A stretch of 64,000 bases of DNA from Thermoplasmatales archaeon (GCA_020350825.1 CP070724.1:1888607-1952606), one strand, 5' to 3'; counted from the first letter of the stretch, positions 1-8,710 are shown. Translations and numbers: made by a program. The notes: generated by a model from the letters alone, not told the origin.

Positions 1-669
1 AATTCAAACGGTATTCTTTTATTCAATAACGCAAATAATAATACTCTTATTGGAAATAAAATAATAGGTTATAATGGTATTGATATTTATTCTACTGGGA
101 ATATCATATCATCGAATTTTATTGGTTATGTGAATTATGGTATTTTAATAAGAAGAAATAATAATACTATCTCGGAAAATACTATACTTGAGTGTGATTT
201 TGGTATTAAGATAAATTCTCATAGTAACATAATTAAAAATAATAATATCCATGAGAATGCTGAAGGGATATACCTATCAAGTAGAGATAATACTATTCAA
301 GGGAATATAATAACCTATAATTCGATTGGTATAGAGATAGTAGCATCTGATAACATAATAAAATTAAATAGAGTTGCTATAAACAGAATAGGATTTCTTA
401 TTGAGCAAGTTTCAGATAATATCATCACTAAAAACAATATTTATCTTAATTATTTCATGACAGCACATTTTTCATATACTGGACCTCGTCATGACAATGA
501 TTGGATTAGTAATTACTGGGGAAGACCAAGATTTCTCCCAAAAATAATCCGAGGAGTTACAGGAATACCATTTAGGCAGGGTTATTTAATGATTATACCT
601 GTTTTTGATTTTGATTTCTCTCCTGCAAAAGAACCTTATGACATCTCGTCACCAGAGGTGTATAGTTAG
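1..669 (+). CDS. NosD-like right-handed beta-helix protein, 5' end cut by window
   Basis: The frame is open from base 1, so the 5' end lies outside the window; the GTG at 130 is only an internal codon. The product is a string of about 22-residue rungs rich in Asn, Ile and Gly (NNTI, NNIH, DNTIQGN), the pattern of NosD/parallel beta-helix (CASH) domains found on archaeal surfaces. The end shares with the protein at 1490-2458 a tail with NYWGRPR, LPKII and a PAKEPYDI-like finish, so the two are paralogues. It ends one base before the small membrane-protein gene at 671, which suggests co-transcription. The ligand is unknown. Confidence 0.8.
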   Translation, partial: NSNGILLFNNANNNTLIGNKIIGYNGIDIYSTGNIISSNFIGYVNYGILIRRNNNTISENTILECDFGIKINSHSNIIKNNNIHENAEGIYLSSRDNTIQGNIITYNSIGIEIVASDNIIKLNRVAINRIGFLIEQVSDNIITKNNIYLNYFMTAHFSYTGPRHDNDWISNYWGRPRFLPKIIRGVTGIPFRQGYLMIIPVFDFDFSPAKEPYDISSPEVYS

Positions 670-670
670 A

Positions 671-1276
671 ATGAATAAAAAGATACTATTAGTTTCTATT
701 ATATCCGTAGTTATACTTATTCTTGTATCATTCACATCTGTAATTGGATATAGAAGCATAAGTTCTGATGTGAAGGTTTCTCCATTGTTCAACATGAGAA
801 TAAGTAGAGCAATAGATAGAGATAGTAAGGATATAGTTTGTGATTATGTTGGAAAAGGAGAAGAAGGCAATTTATTCATTTCAAAACGAAATGTTAGAAT
901 GGCATCATTTCAAAAGGGTATAAATATCATTAATAAAATGGATGACAAGGTATTCAACGAATTCGTTATACGAATTATCCTACGCCTGAAAAACCAAGAG
1001 GGAATGACTGGTAAAGAAACATCAAATATATCACAGGCTCTACAGAATATTAGAAGGAATCCAAATGATTTAAAGTATGATAATACGAAGAATATTCTTA
1101 ATACAATTATAACCTGTGTAGACACTTTAGATTTTATTACATCTTTTCAATTTCCATGTATTATTTTAACTATAATTTCAATTTTATGGGAACTTTATAG
1201 TTCTATATTTGCATGGATTACGAGTTATACTTGTTATAACCTTCCTACCGAAGGATGTTATTGCATTGCAGTCTAA
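671..1276 (+). CDS. Small N-anchored membrane protein, SPLF/RAI family copy 1
   Basis: I do not recognise a described family. The ATG at 671 follows the beta-helix stop by one base; an upstream in-frame start at 605 would lie inside the beta-helix gene and is less likely. The 201-residue product has one N-terminal hydrophobic segment (about 5-27, ending FTSVIGY), a conserved SPLFNMRISRAI block (37-48), KDIVCDYVGKG (53-63) and a KMDDKVFNEF helix. Its C-terminal tail (about 147-201) is hydrophobic with six Cys (149, 163, 188, 196, 198 and nearby) and unlike the tails of the two copies downstream. It is most divergent of the three copies. Function unknown. Confidence 0.7.
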   Translation: MNKKILLVSIISVVILILVSFTSVIGYRSISSDVKVSPLFNMRISRAIDRDSKDIVCDYVGKGEEGNLFISKRNVRMASFQKGINIINKMDDKVFNEFVIRIILRLKNQEGMTGKETSNISQALQNIRRNPNDLKYDNTKNILNTIITCVDTLDFITSFQFPCIILTIISILWELYSSIFAWITSYTCYNLPTEGCYCIAV

Positions 1277-1300
1277 AATACCTTCTTTAGATTCAAAACA

Positions 1301-1320
1301 GATTCTTCTGGGCTAAAAAC
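1301..1320. repeat. Intergenic repeat, copy 1
   Basis: GATTCTTCTGGGCTAAAAAC lies 24 bases after the stop of the small membrane-protein gene. Near-identical longer copies follow the two other members of that family (3082-3108, 3812-3838). It has no obvious dyad, so it is not an ordinary hairpin terminator. Confidence 0.7.
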
Positions 1321-1489
1321 CAAAAAAAATATTAGCAGTAAATATTATTTTAATCACTCTCTAACGCATTTTCTTTTTAATTTCTTTTTGTTACAGTTGT
1401 TGCAATAAAATTCTTACAGAAAGATTTAAACCTAGAAAGTATATATTTACTTAATCTTATTTTATTACTTAAGGGAGGTAAAGCAGGAA

Positions 1490-2458
1490 ATGAAAGATAA
1501 TATAGGAAGGAAAGGACTTGTTCTTGGAATAATATTATTGTTTGTTGGAGCTGGTGTCATTCCATCAACTGTTAGTGTTATAGAGGAAAAGATAGCCTTT
1601 ACTAGTTCAATCTCTCCTGGGTATATTCAGGGTTTAATAGATAATGCATCAGATGGCGATACAATATATATCCCTAATGGTACGTATTATGAGAATATTA
1701 TTATCAACAAAACAATTAGTCTTATTGGAGAAGATGAGAATACCACAATTATTGACAGTGGTGGGACTGTTGGAGATGTTGTATACATTTCTGCTGATTG
1801 GGTGAACATCAGTGGATTTACAATACGAAATGGTTTGAATGGAATTGAAATAGAATCAAATTACAGCACTATTCACAACAATATGATTTTTAACAACTAT
1901 TGTGGGATATACCTTGTTGGTACCAGTTATAACAATATCAAAGAGAACAGTATCACTTCTAACAAGGGTAATGGTATATCTGTAGTTAATAGCTATTATA
2001 ATACAATTAAAGGAAATACTATCACCTCTAACACTGATAATGGTATATCCCTTCGCCTTTCTGATTACAACACTATCATTGGTAACACAATATCTAATGA
2101 AAATAATGGTGTATATGTTGGTGGTTCAAATGAGAACAATATATCAGGTAATATCATCTCGGACAATAAATATGGTGTGTTAATTAGGTTTTTAATAATT
2201 TGGCAACATGCTTTTTTATCTCGTAATAACACAATAACAAAAAATAATTTTCTTGGAAATAGACCACACGCTTATTGTGGAGGTGATTGGAGTAATAAAT
2301 GGATAGGGAATTATTGGAATAGACCTAGAACATTACCAAAACTCATTTTCGGATTAATTTTTATAGGTTTTTACGGTTTTGTAGGTATAGTAATTGCTAT
2401 ACCATGGATTAGTTTTGATACAAAACCAGCAAAAGAACTATATGAAATAGGAGTGTAA
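1490..2458 (+). CDS. NosD-like right-handed beta-helix surface protein
   Basis: The 322-residue product has an N-terminal hydrophobic signal or anchor (about residues 9-31), then the classical start of a NosD/beta-helix domain: IQGLIDNASDGDTIYI, PNGTYYENIIINKTISLIG and TTIIDSGG. Asn-rich rungs follow to about residue 250 (YNTIKGNTITSN, YNTIIGNTIS). The tail carries WIGNYWNRPR, LPKLIFG and PAKELYEI, shared with the gene at 1-669. GGGAGG about 12 bases upstream of the ATG is a possible ribosome binding site. It is followed after 6 bases by another small membrane-protein gene, so the two-gene unit at 1-1276 is repeated here. An extracellular role is likely; binding partner unknown. Confidence 0.85.
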   Translation: MKDNIGRKGLVLGIILLFVGAGVIPSTVSVIEEKIAFTSSISPGYIQGLIDNASDGDTIYIPNGTYYENIIINKTISLIGEDENTTIIDSGGTVGDVVYISADWVNISGFTIRNGLNGIEIESNYSTIHNNMIFNNYCGIYLVGTSYNNIKENSITSNKGNGISVVNSYYNTIKGNTITSNTDNGISLRLSDYNTIIGNTISNENNGVYVGGSNENNISGNIISDNKYGVLIRFLIIWQHAFLSRNNTITKNNFLGNRPHAYCGGDWSNKWIGNYWNRPRTLPKLIFGLIFIGFYGFVGIVIAIPWISFDTKPAKELYEIGV

Positions 2459-2464
2459 TAGAAT

Positions 2465-3079
2465 ATGAAAAAGAAAATAATTATTGGAAGTATAATAGCA
2501 GTTGTAATACTCATTTCAGTGTCGTTTACAGGCGTAGTAGGATATAGTAGTGTTAAATCTAATTCTAGAAAGGCATCACCATTGTTTAGTGTGAGAACCA
2601 ATAGGGCGATAGGTGAAGAAAGTAAGGATATTGCTTGTGATTATGCTGGAAAAGGAAAAACAACTCTGATTACAATTCCAAAAAGGGATGATAGAGTGGT
2701 ATTGACACAGAGAGTTATTGATAGTATAAGAACGATGGATGATGAAACATTAGAGAGATTCATTGCATCTGTTATTGACTCTGCAAAAAAGGACAAAAAG
2801 TTTAATGATATAAACCCCAGTAGAATCAGAGAAGCACTCTTTCAGGTTAGAAATAACGATAAACCAATACCAATATTAGATATGCATACAGATAACAAAT
2901 ATCCATCAATCGCAAATTGTAGTACATTTGGTGGTGGGCTTAATGGTTTTCTTAAATGTATATCACAGCTATTATTCTTAATCTTATTTCCATTCATATT
3001 CATCGTAGAGATATTGTGTGCAATTGTACCTCCACGTCCTGGAACATGGATCCTTTGTCCTTCTCAACCCACCATTTAA
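2465..3079 (+). CDS. Small N-anchored membrane protein, SPLF/RAI family copy 2
   Basis: This 204-residue paralogue of the 671-1276 and 3148-3723 products starts six bases after the beta-helix stop. It has an N-terminal TM (5-27), SPLFSVRTNRAIGEESKDI (38-56), CDYAGKG (58-64), a helical part with DSIRTMDDE and FNDINPSRIREAL (about 86-125), and NDKPIPILDM (131-140). From about 141 the sequence no longer matches its paralogues: a Gly-rich hydrophobic tail with Cys 152, 165, 185 and 198. Two of the three copies are very alike up to the KPIP block. Function unknown; possibilities are a surface partner of the beta-helix protein or a secreted-peptide precursor. Confidence 0.75.
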   Translation: MKKKIIIGSIIAVVILISVSFTGVVGYSSVKSNSRKASPLFSVRTNRAIGEESKDIACDYAGKGKTTLITIPKRDDRVVLTQRVIDSIRTMDDETLERFIASVIDSAKKDKKFNDINPSRIREALFQVRNNDKPIPILDMHTDNKYPSIANCSTFGGGLNGFLKCISQLLFLILFPFIFIVEILCAIVPPRPGTWILCPSQPTI

Positions 3080-3081
3080 GG

Positions 3082-3108
3082 AATCATAGATTCTTCTAGG
3101 CTAAAAAC
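3082..3108. repeat. Intergenic repeat, copy 2
   Basis: A 27-base element with core ATAGATTCTTCTAGGCTAAA begins two bases after the stop of the small membrane-protein gene. It differs from copy 3 by one base in the core (TAGG for TGGG). An AT-rich TATA-like stretch (3109-3119) separates it from the next gene at 3148, so it sits at the boundary of two gene units. Confidence 0.75.
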
Positions 3109-3147
3109 ATTTATATTAGAACATATATAGAAATATGAGGGAAGGTA

Positions 3148-3723
3148 ATGAATAAGAAGATATTAATAGGTAGTATTGGAGCCGTTATTATACTCGTTCT
3201 GGTGTCATTTACAGGTGTAGTTGGTTATCAAACCACTAAATCTACTACTATTACTAGAGTATCACCATTGTTTAAAGTAAGAACTAATAGGGCTATAGGT
3301 GAAGAAAGCAAGGAAATTAGTTGTAAGTATGTTGGTAAAGGAAATACGTTACCATTTCCAGAACGGGATGATAAAACGGTAGTGGTTCAGAAAGTTGTTG
3401 ATAGCATTAGAAAAATGGATGATGAAGCATTTGAGAAATTCATTGCATACATAATTAACCATGTACAAAAGGATAAAAGATTTAATGATATAAATCCTGA
3501 AGAAATAAGAGAAACATTTAATCTACTTAGAATTAGTGATAAACCAATACCAATGTTCGATGCTGAAACTAATAGTAGACTTTCGGTCCGTACTTGTTTT
3601 ACATGTACGTGTCCATTTACATTTGGTCATGGGATTAAAGGGATTCTTGTCTGTTTTATTATTATTCCACTCTTAGGCATCTATATTCAACTATTACAAT
3701 TGTTTACGGCAGCATTATGTTGA
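3148..3723 (+). CDS. Small N-anchored membrane protein, SPLF/RAI family copy 3
   Basis: This 191-residue protein has the same plan as its two upstream paralogues: TM 5-27, SPLFKVRTNRAIGEESKEI (39-57), CKYVGKG, a helical part with FNDINPEEIRE and SDKPIPMFDA (130-139). GGGAAGG lies just upstream of the ATG. Its tail (about 145-191) is again different: Cys 150, 153, 155, 169 and 191 among hydrophobic residues. Unlike the other two it has no beta-helix gene directly before it, so the beta-helix partner was lost or this copy arose alone. Function unknown. Confidence 0.75.
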   Translation: MNKKILIGSIGAVIILVLVSFTGVVGYQTTKSTTITRVSPLFKVRTNRAIGEESKEISCKYVGKGNTLPFPERDDKTVVVQKVVDSIRKMDDEAFEKFIAYIINHVQKDKRFNDINPEEIRETFNLLRISDKPIPMFDAETNSRLSVRTCFTCTCPFTFGHGIKGILVCFIIIPLLGIYIQLLQLFTAALC

Positions 3724-3811
3724 TAAATCATAGAAAATGGCATTTTTACCATAGTGTGTGCGACATGAATTCATTATTATGTTGAACAGCCATGAATTAA
3801 AAATTATTACA

Positions 3812-3838
3812 AATCATAGATTCTTCTGGGCTAAAAAC
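3812..3838. repeat. Intergenic repeat, copy 3
   Basis: A 27-base copy of the element (contains GATTCTTCTGGGCTAAAAAC), 88 bases after the stop of the third small membrane-protein gene. A short fragment of its left side (AAATCATAG) is also present at 3725-3733, directly after that gene's stop. Confidence 0.7.
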
Positions 3839-4213
3839 CAGATAGATGATGATTTCCCTCAGTTTCTCACGTTAAGGATTTGTCACTATATGTAGTGATT
3901 CTTAGACTATCGAATAACTATATATGACGTATAATGAAGGAAATGGGTATTCTGCGTGCGTTACCCCTAGATATATAGCCACATAATAGGTCTTACACAC
4001 ACTAATCTATCACACACATCTATTTATGCCCCTAGATGTGATGTTATTATATATAATACGAAAACCAGATTGCCCCTCCTGTTGAGTTTTGTCCTGTTCA
4101 CTTTTATGGCACTTTTCTCCTTATAATCCGTTCACTTTTCTATGGGGGTATCTAATTTACCAGAAATATTTAAGATATCTGTTGTGTTTGAGATGATTAG
4201 ATTAGGTAGGTAA
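3839..4213. other. Non-coding stretch with short direct repeats
   Basis: About 375 bases without a convincing gene. It holds short imperfect direct repeats: ACCCCTAGATATATAG (about 3962) and GCCCCTAGATGTGATG (about 4028); ACACACACTAATCTATC with CACACACATCTA; and two TTCACTTTTNTATGG-like segments (about 4098 and 4131). No ORF or RNA structure stood out. Repeats in an element-borne spacer could be replication or regulatory sites. Confidence 0.4.
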
Positions 4214-4654
4214 ATGATTAGAAGCAAGACTATTCGTAAACTGGGAATTATTACCTTGATAATAACATCTGTTTTAGTATTTCTGTTTATCATCCTACCT
4301 ATGATGATTCTACCCCCTTATCCTGCACCTTTGTTTAGAATTATTAATTTCGATGATATGAATCACACCGTTAGTGTTGAAATATTTGATTCTAATAATA
4401 CCTTGCTTTACAATGAGACGTTTGATGTTAGTGCCGATGATTCAATTAGTATTGACAGAGGTTTTGATTGGTGTCCAAAGAGTAGATTCTGGTTTTATTC
4501 AATGAATGAAGGGAATTTTACCTTCAACGTCACGCTAGATAATGCCTATAATGTTTCTCATTTTACTGTATTGCAGCCATCTAAATCAGTTTGGATAGAT
4601 GTGTTTTTGAATGATAGAGCTCCTTTAGAGGTTGGTGATGTCTATCGAGATTAA
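4214..4654 (+). CDS. Unknown protein, one TM plus predicted extracellular beta domain
   Basis: The 146-residue product has a strong N-terminal hydrophobic segment (about residues 13-35, ending LPMMILPPYPAP) and then a Ser/Asn/Asp-rich part with alternating hydrophobic residues (HTVSVEIFDSNN, NFTFNVTLDN, SVWIDVFLND). That looks like an Ig-like beta sandwich outside the membrane, with several N-glycosylation sequons. I recognise no family. The stop overlaps the convergent integrase stop by four bases. It sits inside the inferred integrated element between the beta-helix array and the integrase, so it is probably accessory. The ATG lies about 5 bases after AGGTAGG. Confidence 0.65.
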   Translation: MIRSKTIRKLGIITLIITSVLVFLFIILPMMILPPYPAPLFRIINFDDMNHTVSVEIFDSNNTLLYNETFDVSADDSISIDRGFDWCPKSRFWFYSMNEGNFTFNVTLDNAYNVSHFTVLQPSKSVWIDVFLNDRAPLEVGDVYRD

Positions 4655-5532
4655 TCATCTTTTAGTATTAATATCCCCATGACTTTGTCATATATCTGTT
4701 TAAGATCCTCTGGAGATTGAGCGTTATAGTGCATGAGGTCCACATCATTTCTAAGGCTATGCCCCATGAGGATTTTCTTGATGGATGTTGGTCCTCCACG
4801 CCTGTCCCACTCCTGACTGAAGAACTTGCGGAGGTCTTTTACTCTCAATGGTATCTTAAGAAAGACTCGTTTGATACTTGTTTGGGCAAATAGTGTAGTA
4901 ATTGTATTATCATTTTCAAAGTGAGTAAGATATTCAGATAGTGCCTGTTGTGCTTGCTCCGTAATAAAGGTGATTCTGCTCTTCTTTGTCTTTGTTGTTT
5001 GTCCATTTTCTGGATTGTGATTAATGTAGATAATCCTATTTTTAACATCAATATCGTTTGTAGTTAACTGATATATTTCTTGTGGTCGCATTCCGGAAGA
5101 GGTTCCAAGGAGTATCATTGCTTTATATTGTAAAAATCTATTATTTCCTCTAAGTTGTCGAATTGTTTCATGTATAAGTTCTTGTGATATTCTTTTTGGA
5201 TAATAAATAGGGTCTGCTGGTGGTTTTATATCTTTTGACCAATCTATCTTTAGGTAGGTAAGAAACTTAAGTATTTGATAGAGTTGTTTTCGATAATACG
5301 ATATTGAATTATTTTCTTTTATTTGCTTAAAGTATTGGAGACTTTTTCCTTTATCTATTGAATAATCAAGGTGTGCTAGATAATTAGTCAGAAATCTTTT
5401 TACTTCTTTGATGTGCCCATATGTAACACCACTCAATTCAACAGTATCAAGATATTCATTTAGTCTATCATCAGGCACATTGATAACCCTTGACATGGCG
5501 GAGGTCGAGAGTTCAAATCTCTCCGAGCCCAC
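4651..5532 (-). CDS. Tyrosine recombinase (integrase) starting inside a tRNA fragment
   Basis: This is a full-length 293-residue lambda-type integrase. Residues 20-105 resemble a SAM-like core-binding domain; the catalytic part shows R149 (GMRPQEIY), a beta-hairpin Lys region (TKTKKSR, 180-186), box II KDLR (232-235, Lys instead of the usual His), H258 (MGHSLRND) and the nucleophile Y269. The first residues, MGSERFELSTSAM, are the translation of the complement of a tRNA T-arm and acceptor, a signature of integrases that recombine at tRNA 3' ends. The GTG start (5530-5532) or the ATG at 5496 both fall in that tRNA segment. It probably catalyses integration and excision of the element to its left. 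Confidence 0.9.
   Translation of the reverse strand: MGSERFELSTSAMSRVINVPDDRLNEYLDTVELSGVTYGHIKEVKRFLTNYLAHLDYSIDKGKSLQYFKQIKENNSISYYRKQLYQILKFLTYLKIDWSKDIKPPADPIYYPKRISQELIHETIRQLRGNNRFLQYKAMILLGTSSGMRPQEIYQLTTNDIDVKNRIIYINHNPENGQTTKTKKSRITFITEQAQQALSEYLTHFENDNTITTLFAQTSIKRVFLKIPLRVKDLRKFFSQEWDRRGGPTSIKKILMGHSLRNDVDLMHYNAQSPEDLKQIYDKVMGILILKDD
5490..5531 (+). other. attR-like 3' fragment of tRNA-Val(GAC)
   Basis: The bases read as a tRNA from the anticodon loop onward: TTGACAT (loop, anticodon GAC), GGCGG (anticodon stem 3'), AGGTC (variable), GAGAG-TTCAAAT-CTCTC (T arm), CGAGCCC (acceptor) and A. Upstream bases do not complete the anticodon stem and no D arm or 5' acceptor is present, so this is a fragment, not a tRNA gene. 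Integration at a tRNA 3' end leaves an intact tRNA at one end and a 3' copy at the other. With this orientation the element lies to the left and the intact gene should be left of the window. Confidence 0.85.
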
Positions 5533-5619
5533 TTTTGAGGACGGGTTTTTATGACATTATTTTATTGTATATCTTCTAAAAGCCCTCACCATGTTTTACT
5601 ACACTTATACTTAGATTTC

Positions 5620-6048
5620 TTACATCTCGTTAAAAGGTGATTTTTCGCCTCTGCTTGTAGTATAAATTGCAACGGCCCAACAAGATGCCTTTGATGAGTT
5701 GCAACTACATTTATTCTTTATATAGATGTTCATCTTGTGAGTTTCTGTAATTGGAAGTACCTTAATACTTTCATGATTGCAATCAATTTTATAGCAATTC
5801 TGTTCTGATTTTAGATAAAAACTCGGTAAACTCTTATAACCTTCGAAGTAGACTATGTGCTTATCCCTCCCAGATTCATCATAAATATCCCAATGATGCT
5901 CCCTGCCATTTAGAATAATGTGTAAACTAGATGGAGTTGATGATTGAGTTATAGGAACGACTTTTATCCAACACTTACCGTCTTTTCGAATCATCCCGAA
6001 ATCTATGTCATTTATTGTGATATTGAACCTAGTGTATTTTTCAGCCAT
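5620..6048 (-). CDS. Unknown soluble protein, Cys-containing
   Basis: The 142-residue product has no signal peptide or membrane segment and I recognise no family. It looks mostly beta (FNITINDIDFGMI, CWIKVVPIT, LHIILNGREHHWDIYD) and ends with a Cys-rich part (CYKIDCNHES, NKCSCNSSKASCW) that could bind metal. GAGGAAAAG lies directly upstream of the ATG. It is the first gene to the right of the att fragment and stands alone between that and the protease gene. Confidence 0.55.
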   Translation of the reverse strand: MAEKYTRFNITINDIDFGMIRKDGKCWIKVVPITQSSTPSSLHIILNGREHHWDIYDESGRDKHIVYFEGYKSLPSFYLKSEQNCYKIDCNHESIKVLPITETHKMNIYIKNKCSCNSSKASCWAVAIYTTSRGEKSPFNEM

Positions 6049-6195
6049 CTTTTCCTCAAATTACAATTTCATTTATTATTTTCTTAATTTTTCCTCCTCC
6101 TCTTTTCTAGATGCTCCCAACCTTTTTCATCACACATCTACAATTACCTTCCTAAACCATAATTTTATAACACATATCTCTTTAACAAAGGTACA

Positions 6196-8631
6196 TCATG
6201 TCTCAGATCGCAAAAGTGTGCAGTTGTAATAGGCGTACATCCAGCATCCTTTTCCTGGATGTAAAATGTCTGTATTTTCATAGTTTTGATTGGTTGCATT
6301 CCATTCATAAATAAAACCAAGAATAATACTATTGTTTATCGCTTCCTGACAGGTATATTCCGTTCCATTATAGCATACTGTAAGATTTCCTTTGTGCACC
6401 GGGTTATCATCAGGTAATCCTACAATATTCCAATTGATGAGAAGATCTGTAATGTAGTTATCATTTTCAAAGTTGCTAGTTCCTTGTGTTAAAAGTTCAC
6501 AATCATAATATGCGTACATCCAGCAACCATATCCAGGATCAATTGCATCTATTGATTCATAATTCTGGTTACTTCTGTTCCATTGATAGATATATCCAAG
6601 AATGATATCATCGTTTTCTGCCTCCTGCCAAGTATACTCAGAATCATTATACTTCACAATAATATCTGTTTTATTAACTGATTGATTAAATGGCAACGAC
6701 ACAAAATTCCATTCTGATTGTACATTTGATATTTGTAAAAGATCTGAACATTTTTGTATAGTGGCACGAAAATCATCAATACCTGCTTCAACAACAGATG
6801 CGTCATTGAGATCTGAGGCTTCGAATCGAACTTTAACCTGACTCGTTGGTGCGACAAAATTTCCAATCATAAAGCTATATTCGTTCCATCCTACAGGAAT
6901 TGGAGTTTGAGGTCCAATTGTCTCAACCAACGTCCAATTTGTACCATTATCGTTTGAGACATAGACTTTAAATAGATCGTTGTTTGGATCGGCTCCAAAG
7001 TTGTTAATATACCATAAGGCATATTCAATTTTAGCGTCGATGCCTTCACTAAGATCCATAGATGATGAAATCAACCACGTGATCCCACCATCAACATCAG
7101 AATTACCGTCTTCATTGTCTGTTAGATAACATTTGCCAGAGCCATCGTAATCGGTTGGTGGATCACCACGATCTCCACCGCCGATCGGAACCCCTCGCTC
7201 CCACTCCCCATCAGTAAGATTTGGATCATTTAGTACAGTCCAGCCAAGATCAGTCTCAAAATTATTAGCAAATACAGGATTAAATTCTCCAACAAGAGAA
7301 GAGTAATTATAAATAGGTGCCAAGGTTGGATTGTATTTTGCTCCACTAGAGTTACCTGCTGCACTAAAATAATATTCAGGAGTGTCACCACAGGCTGCTG
7401 GTGGCAATGTGGCCTCATACAGATCACCACCCACGGATACCAGTGTTGAGTTGAAATACATTCCATCATCATAACGATAATGAAGTTTTCCTGTCCCTGG
7501 AATATAAGTGTCATTGATTTCTTCAATCTGTACCGTGATATTTGTAGATATGCCTGGAGTAATGATCTCTGGAATACCATCGGGCAGATTTATCTTAATT
7601 AATGAACTGGCGGAATAATTAACATAGCAGGCAGCATAACCAATACCAGAACAACCATATGGAATACGCATATACCCTCCATCTTCCCCCCAATTAGTAC
7701 CCCATGAGTTACGCATGAACCAGACACCGTTAGCACCTTGGTTATCATCCCAACCTACTAGTACGACTGCATGATTGATTTCGCCGCTTACGCATCCGTT
7801 GAAAATCCCACCAATATAACTTTGCATAGCTGAATTTGCATGTACTGCAACAGACACCGGACCATAGTCCATGATCGCTTGCTTTATGTTGCTAACAGGT
7901 GGGATACTGTTGTCATCGCCAATATAAGCCCAGTCGTCAATCAAATAATCGTGCGGATATGGGCAATTACATGGGGCAGTAGTTGCTGTATATGAAAAAT
8001 ATTGTTCTAACACTGCTCCAGTACCGCCACAAGGATCTGTCTTCCACAGATGATAGTCGTGGGCCCACCAGCCTCCATCACAGTCCCATCCATCAGAATT
8101 GCAACTGACAAGCCACTGTTCGGATAGATTCGTTTCTACACCATCCTTTATCAGTATGTTACATTCAAGCGGACCAACTGTGCCGAATGCCCAGCAGCTT
8201 CCACAAGAAGCTTGATCCTTAACGGGAGTACAACCATTAAAATCACGCCAATCAAAATAATCTGGTAGATTGCGATTGGGTGTACATGGATCAAATTTAG
8301 CCTCAATCCACCAGTTTTCTGGTTCTACTAATCCACATAGTTCATCTAACGAATACTTTGTAGCAGAGTTCTCACCCACAGTGAATGTCCATTCTTCGAT
8401 TTCTACTTGTTTACGTAAAGCAGTAATATCTGCACTAGAAAGCCCCTCAGAGGGAGTTCCTCCATCAATATCCATCTTGATAAGGCTCACAAAATGATTA
8501 AACCTTTCATGTACATTCATAGATAGCTCAGGTATGTTACAATCGCAAGCGCTTACGTTGTTTGCCATTATAAGCGAAATAATAACCAACGTAACCGTTA
8601 AAAAGTTCACAAAGAAATTATTTTTCTGCAT
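6196..8631 (-). CDS. Secreted papain-family (C1A) cysteine protease with C-terminal repeats
   Basis: An 811-residue exoprotein. The N-terminal hydrophobic segment (about 7-28) ends in VSAC, which may be a signal peptidase site or a lipobox. The mature protease begins near [13 protein letters not shown] (121-133) and has oxyanion Q140, catalytic C146 (CGSCWAF), H287 ([10 protein letters not shown]) and N308 ([14 protein letters not shown]): the full papain set, with disulfide-type Cys. A beta-rich middle follows (about 345-635, a jelly-roll-like part with [19 protein letters not shown]). Two repeats of about 80 residues end the protein (639-718, 732-811), each with WN-V-LP, EYT-QEA, ILG-IY-WN, NQNYE and GCWMYAYY. 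Probably degrades external protein. Confidence 0.93.
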   Translation of the reverse strand: MQKNNFFVNFLTVTLVIISLIMANNVSACDCNIPELSMNVHERFNHFVSLIKMDIDGGTPSEGLSSADITALRKQVEIEEWTFTVGENSATKYSLDELCGLVEPENWWIEAKFDPCTPNRNLPDYFDWRDFNGCTPVKDQASCGSCWAFGTVGPLECNILIKDGVETNLSEQWLVSCNSDGWDCDGGWWAHDYHLWKTDPCGGTGAVLEQYFSYTATTAPCNCPYPHDYLIDDWAYIGDDNSIPPVSNIKQAIMDYGPVSVAVHANSAMQSYIGGIFNGCVSGEINHAVVLVGWDDNQGANGVWFMRNSWGTNWGEDGGYMRIPYGCSGIGYAACYVNYSASSLIKINLPDGIPEIITPGISTNITVQIEEINDTYIPGTGKLHYRYDDGMYFNSTLVSVGGDLYEATLPPAACGDTPEYYFSAAGNSSGAKYNPTLAPIYNYSSLVGEFNPVFANNFETDLGWTVLNDPNLTDGEWERGVPIGGGDRGDPPTDYDGSGKCYLTDNEDGNSDVDGGITWLISSSMDLSEGIDAKIEYALWYINNFGADPNNDLFKVYVSNDNGTNWTLVETIGPQTPIPVGWNEYSFMIGNFVAPTSQVKVRFEASDLNDASVVEAGIDDFRATIQKCSDLLQISNVQSEWNFVSLPFNQSVNKTDIIVKYNDSEYTWQEAENDDIILGYIYQWNRSNQNYESIDAIDPGYGCWMYAYYDCELLTQGTSNFENDNYITDLLINWNIVGLPDDNPVHKGNLTVCYNGTEYTCQEAINNSIILGFIYEWNATNQNYENTDILHPGKGCWMYAYYNCTLLRSET

Positions 8632-8710
8632 GTTTTTTCTTCATGTATCAAAATGTTATCAGATAATTTAAATGTTTTGTTAAAAATATAAAGAATGTGG
8701 ATTTTTTAGA

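Noticed and set aside
5490-5531. A complete tRNA gene
   Set aside because: Only the part from the anticodon loop to the acceptor 3' end exists; the 5' acceptor, D arm and the left half of the anticodon stem are missing.
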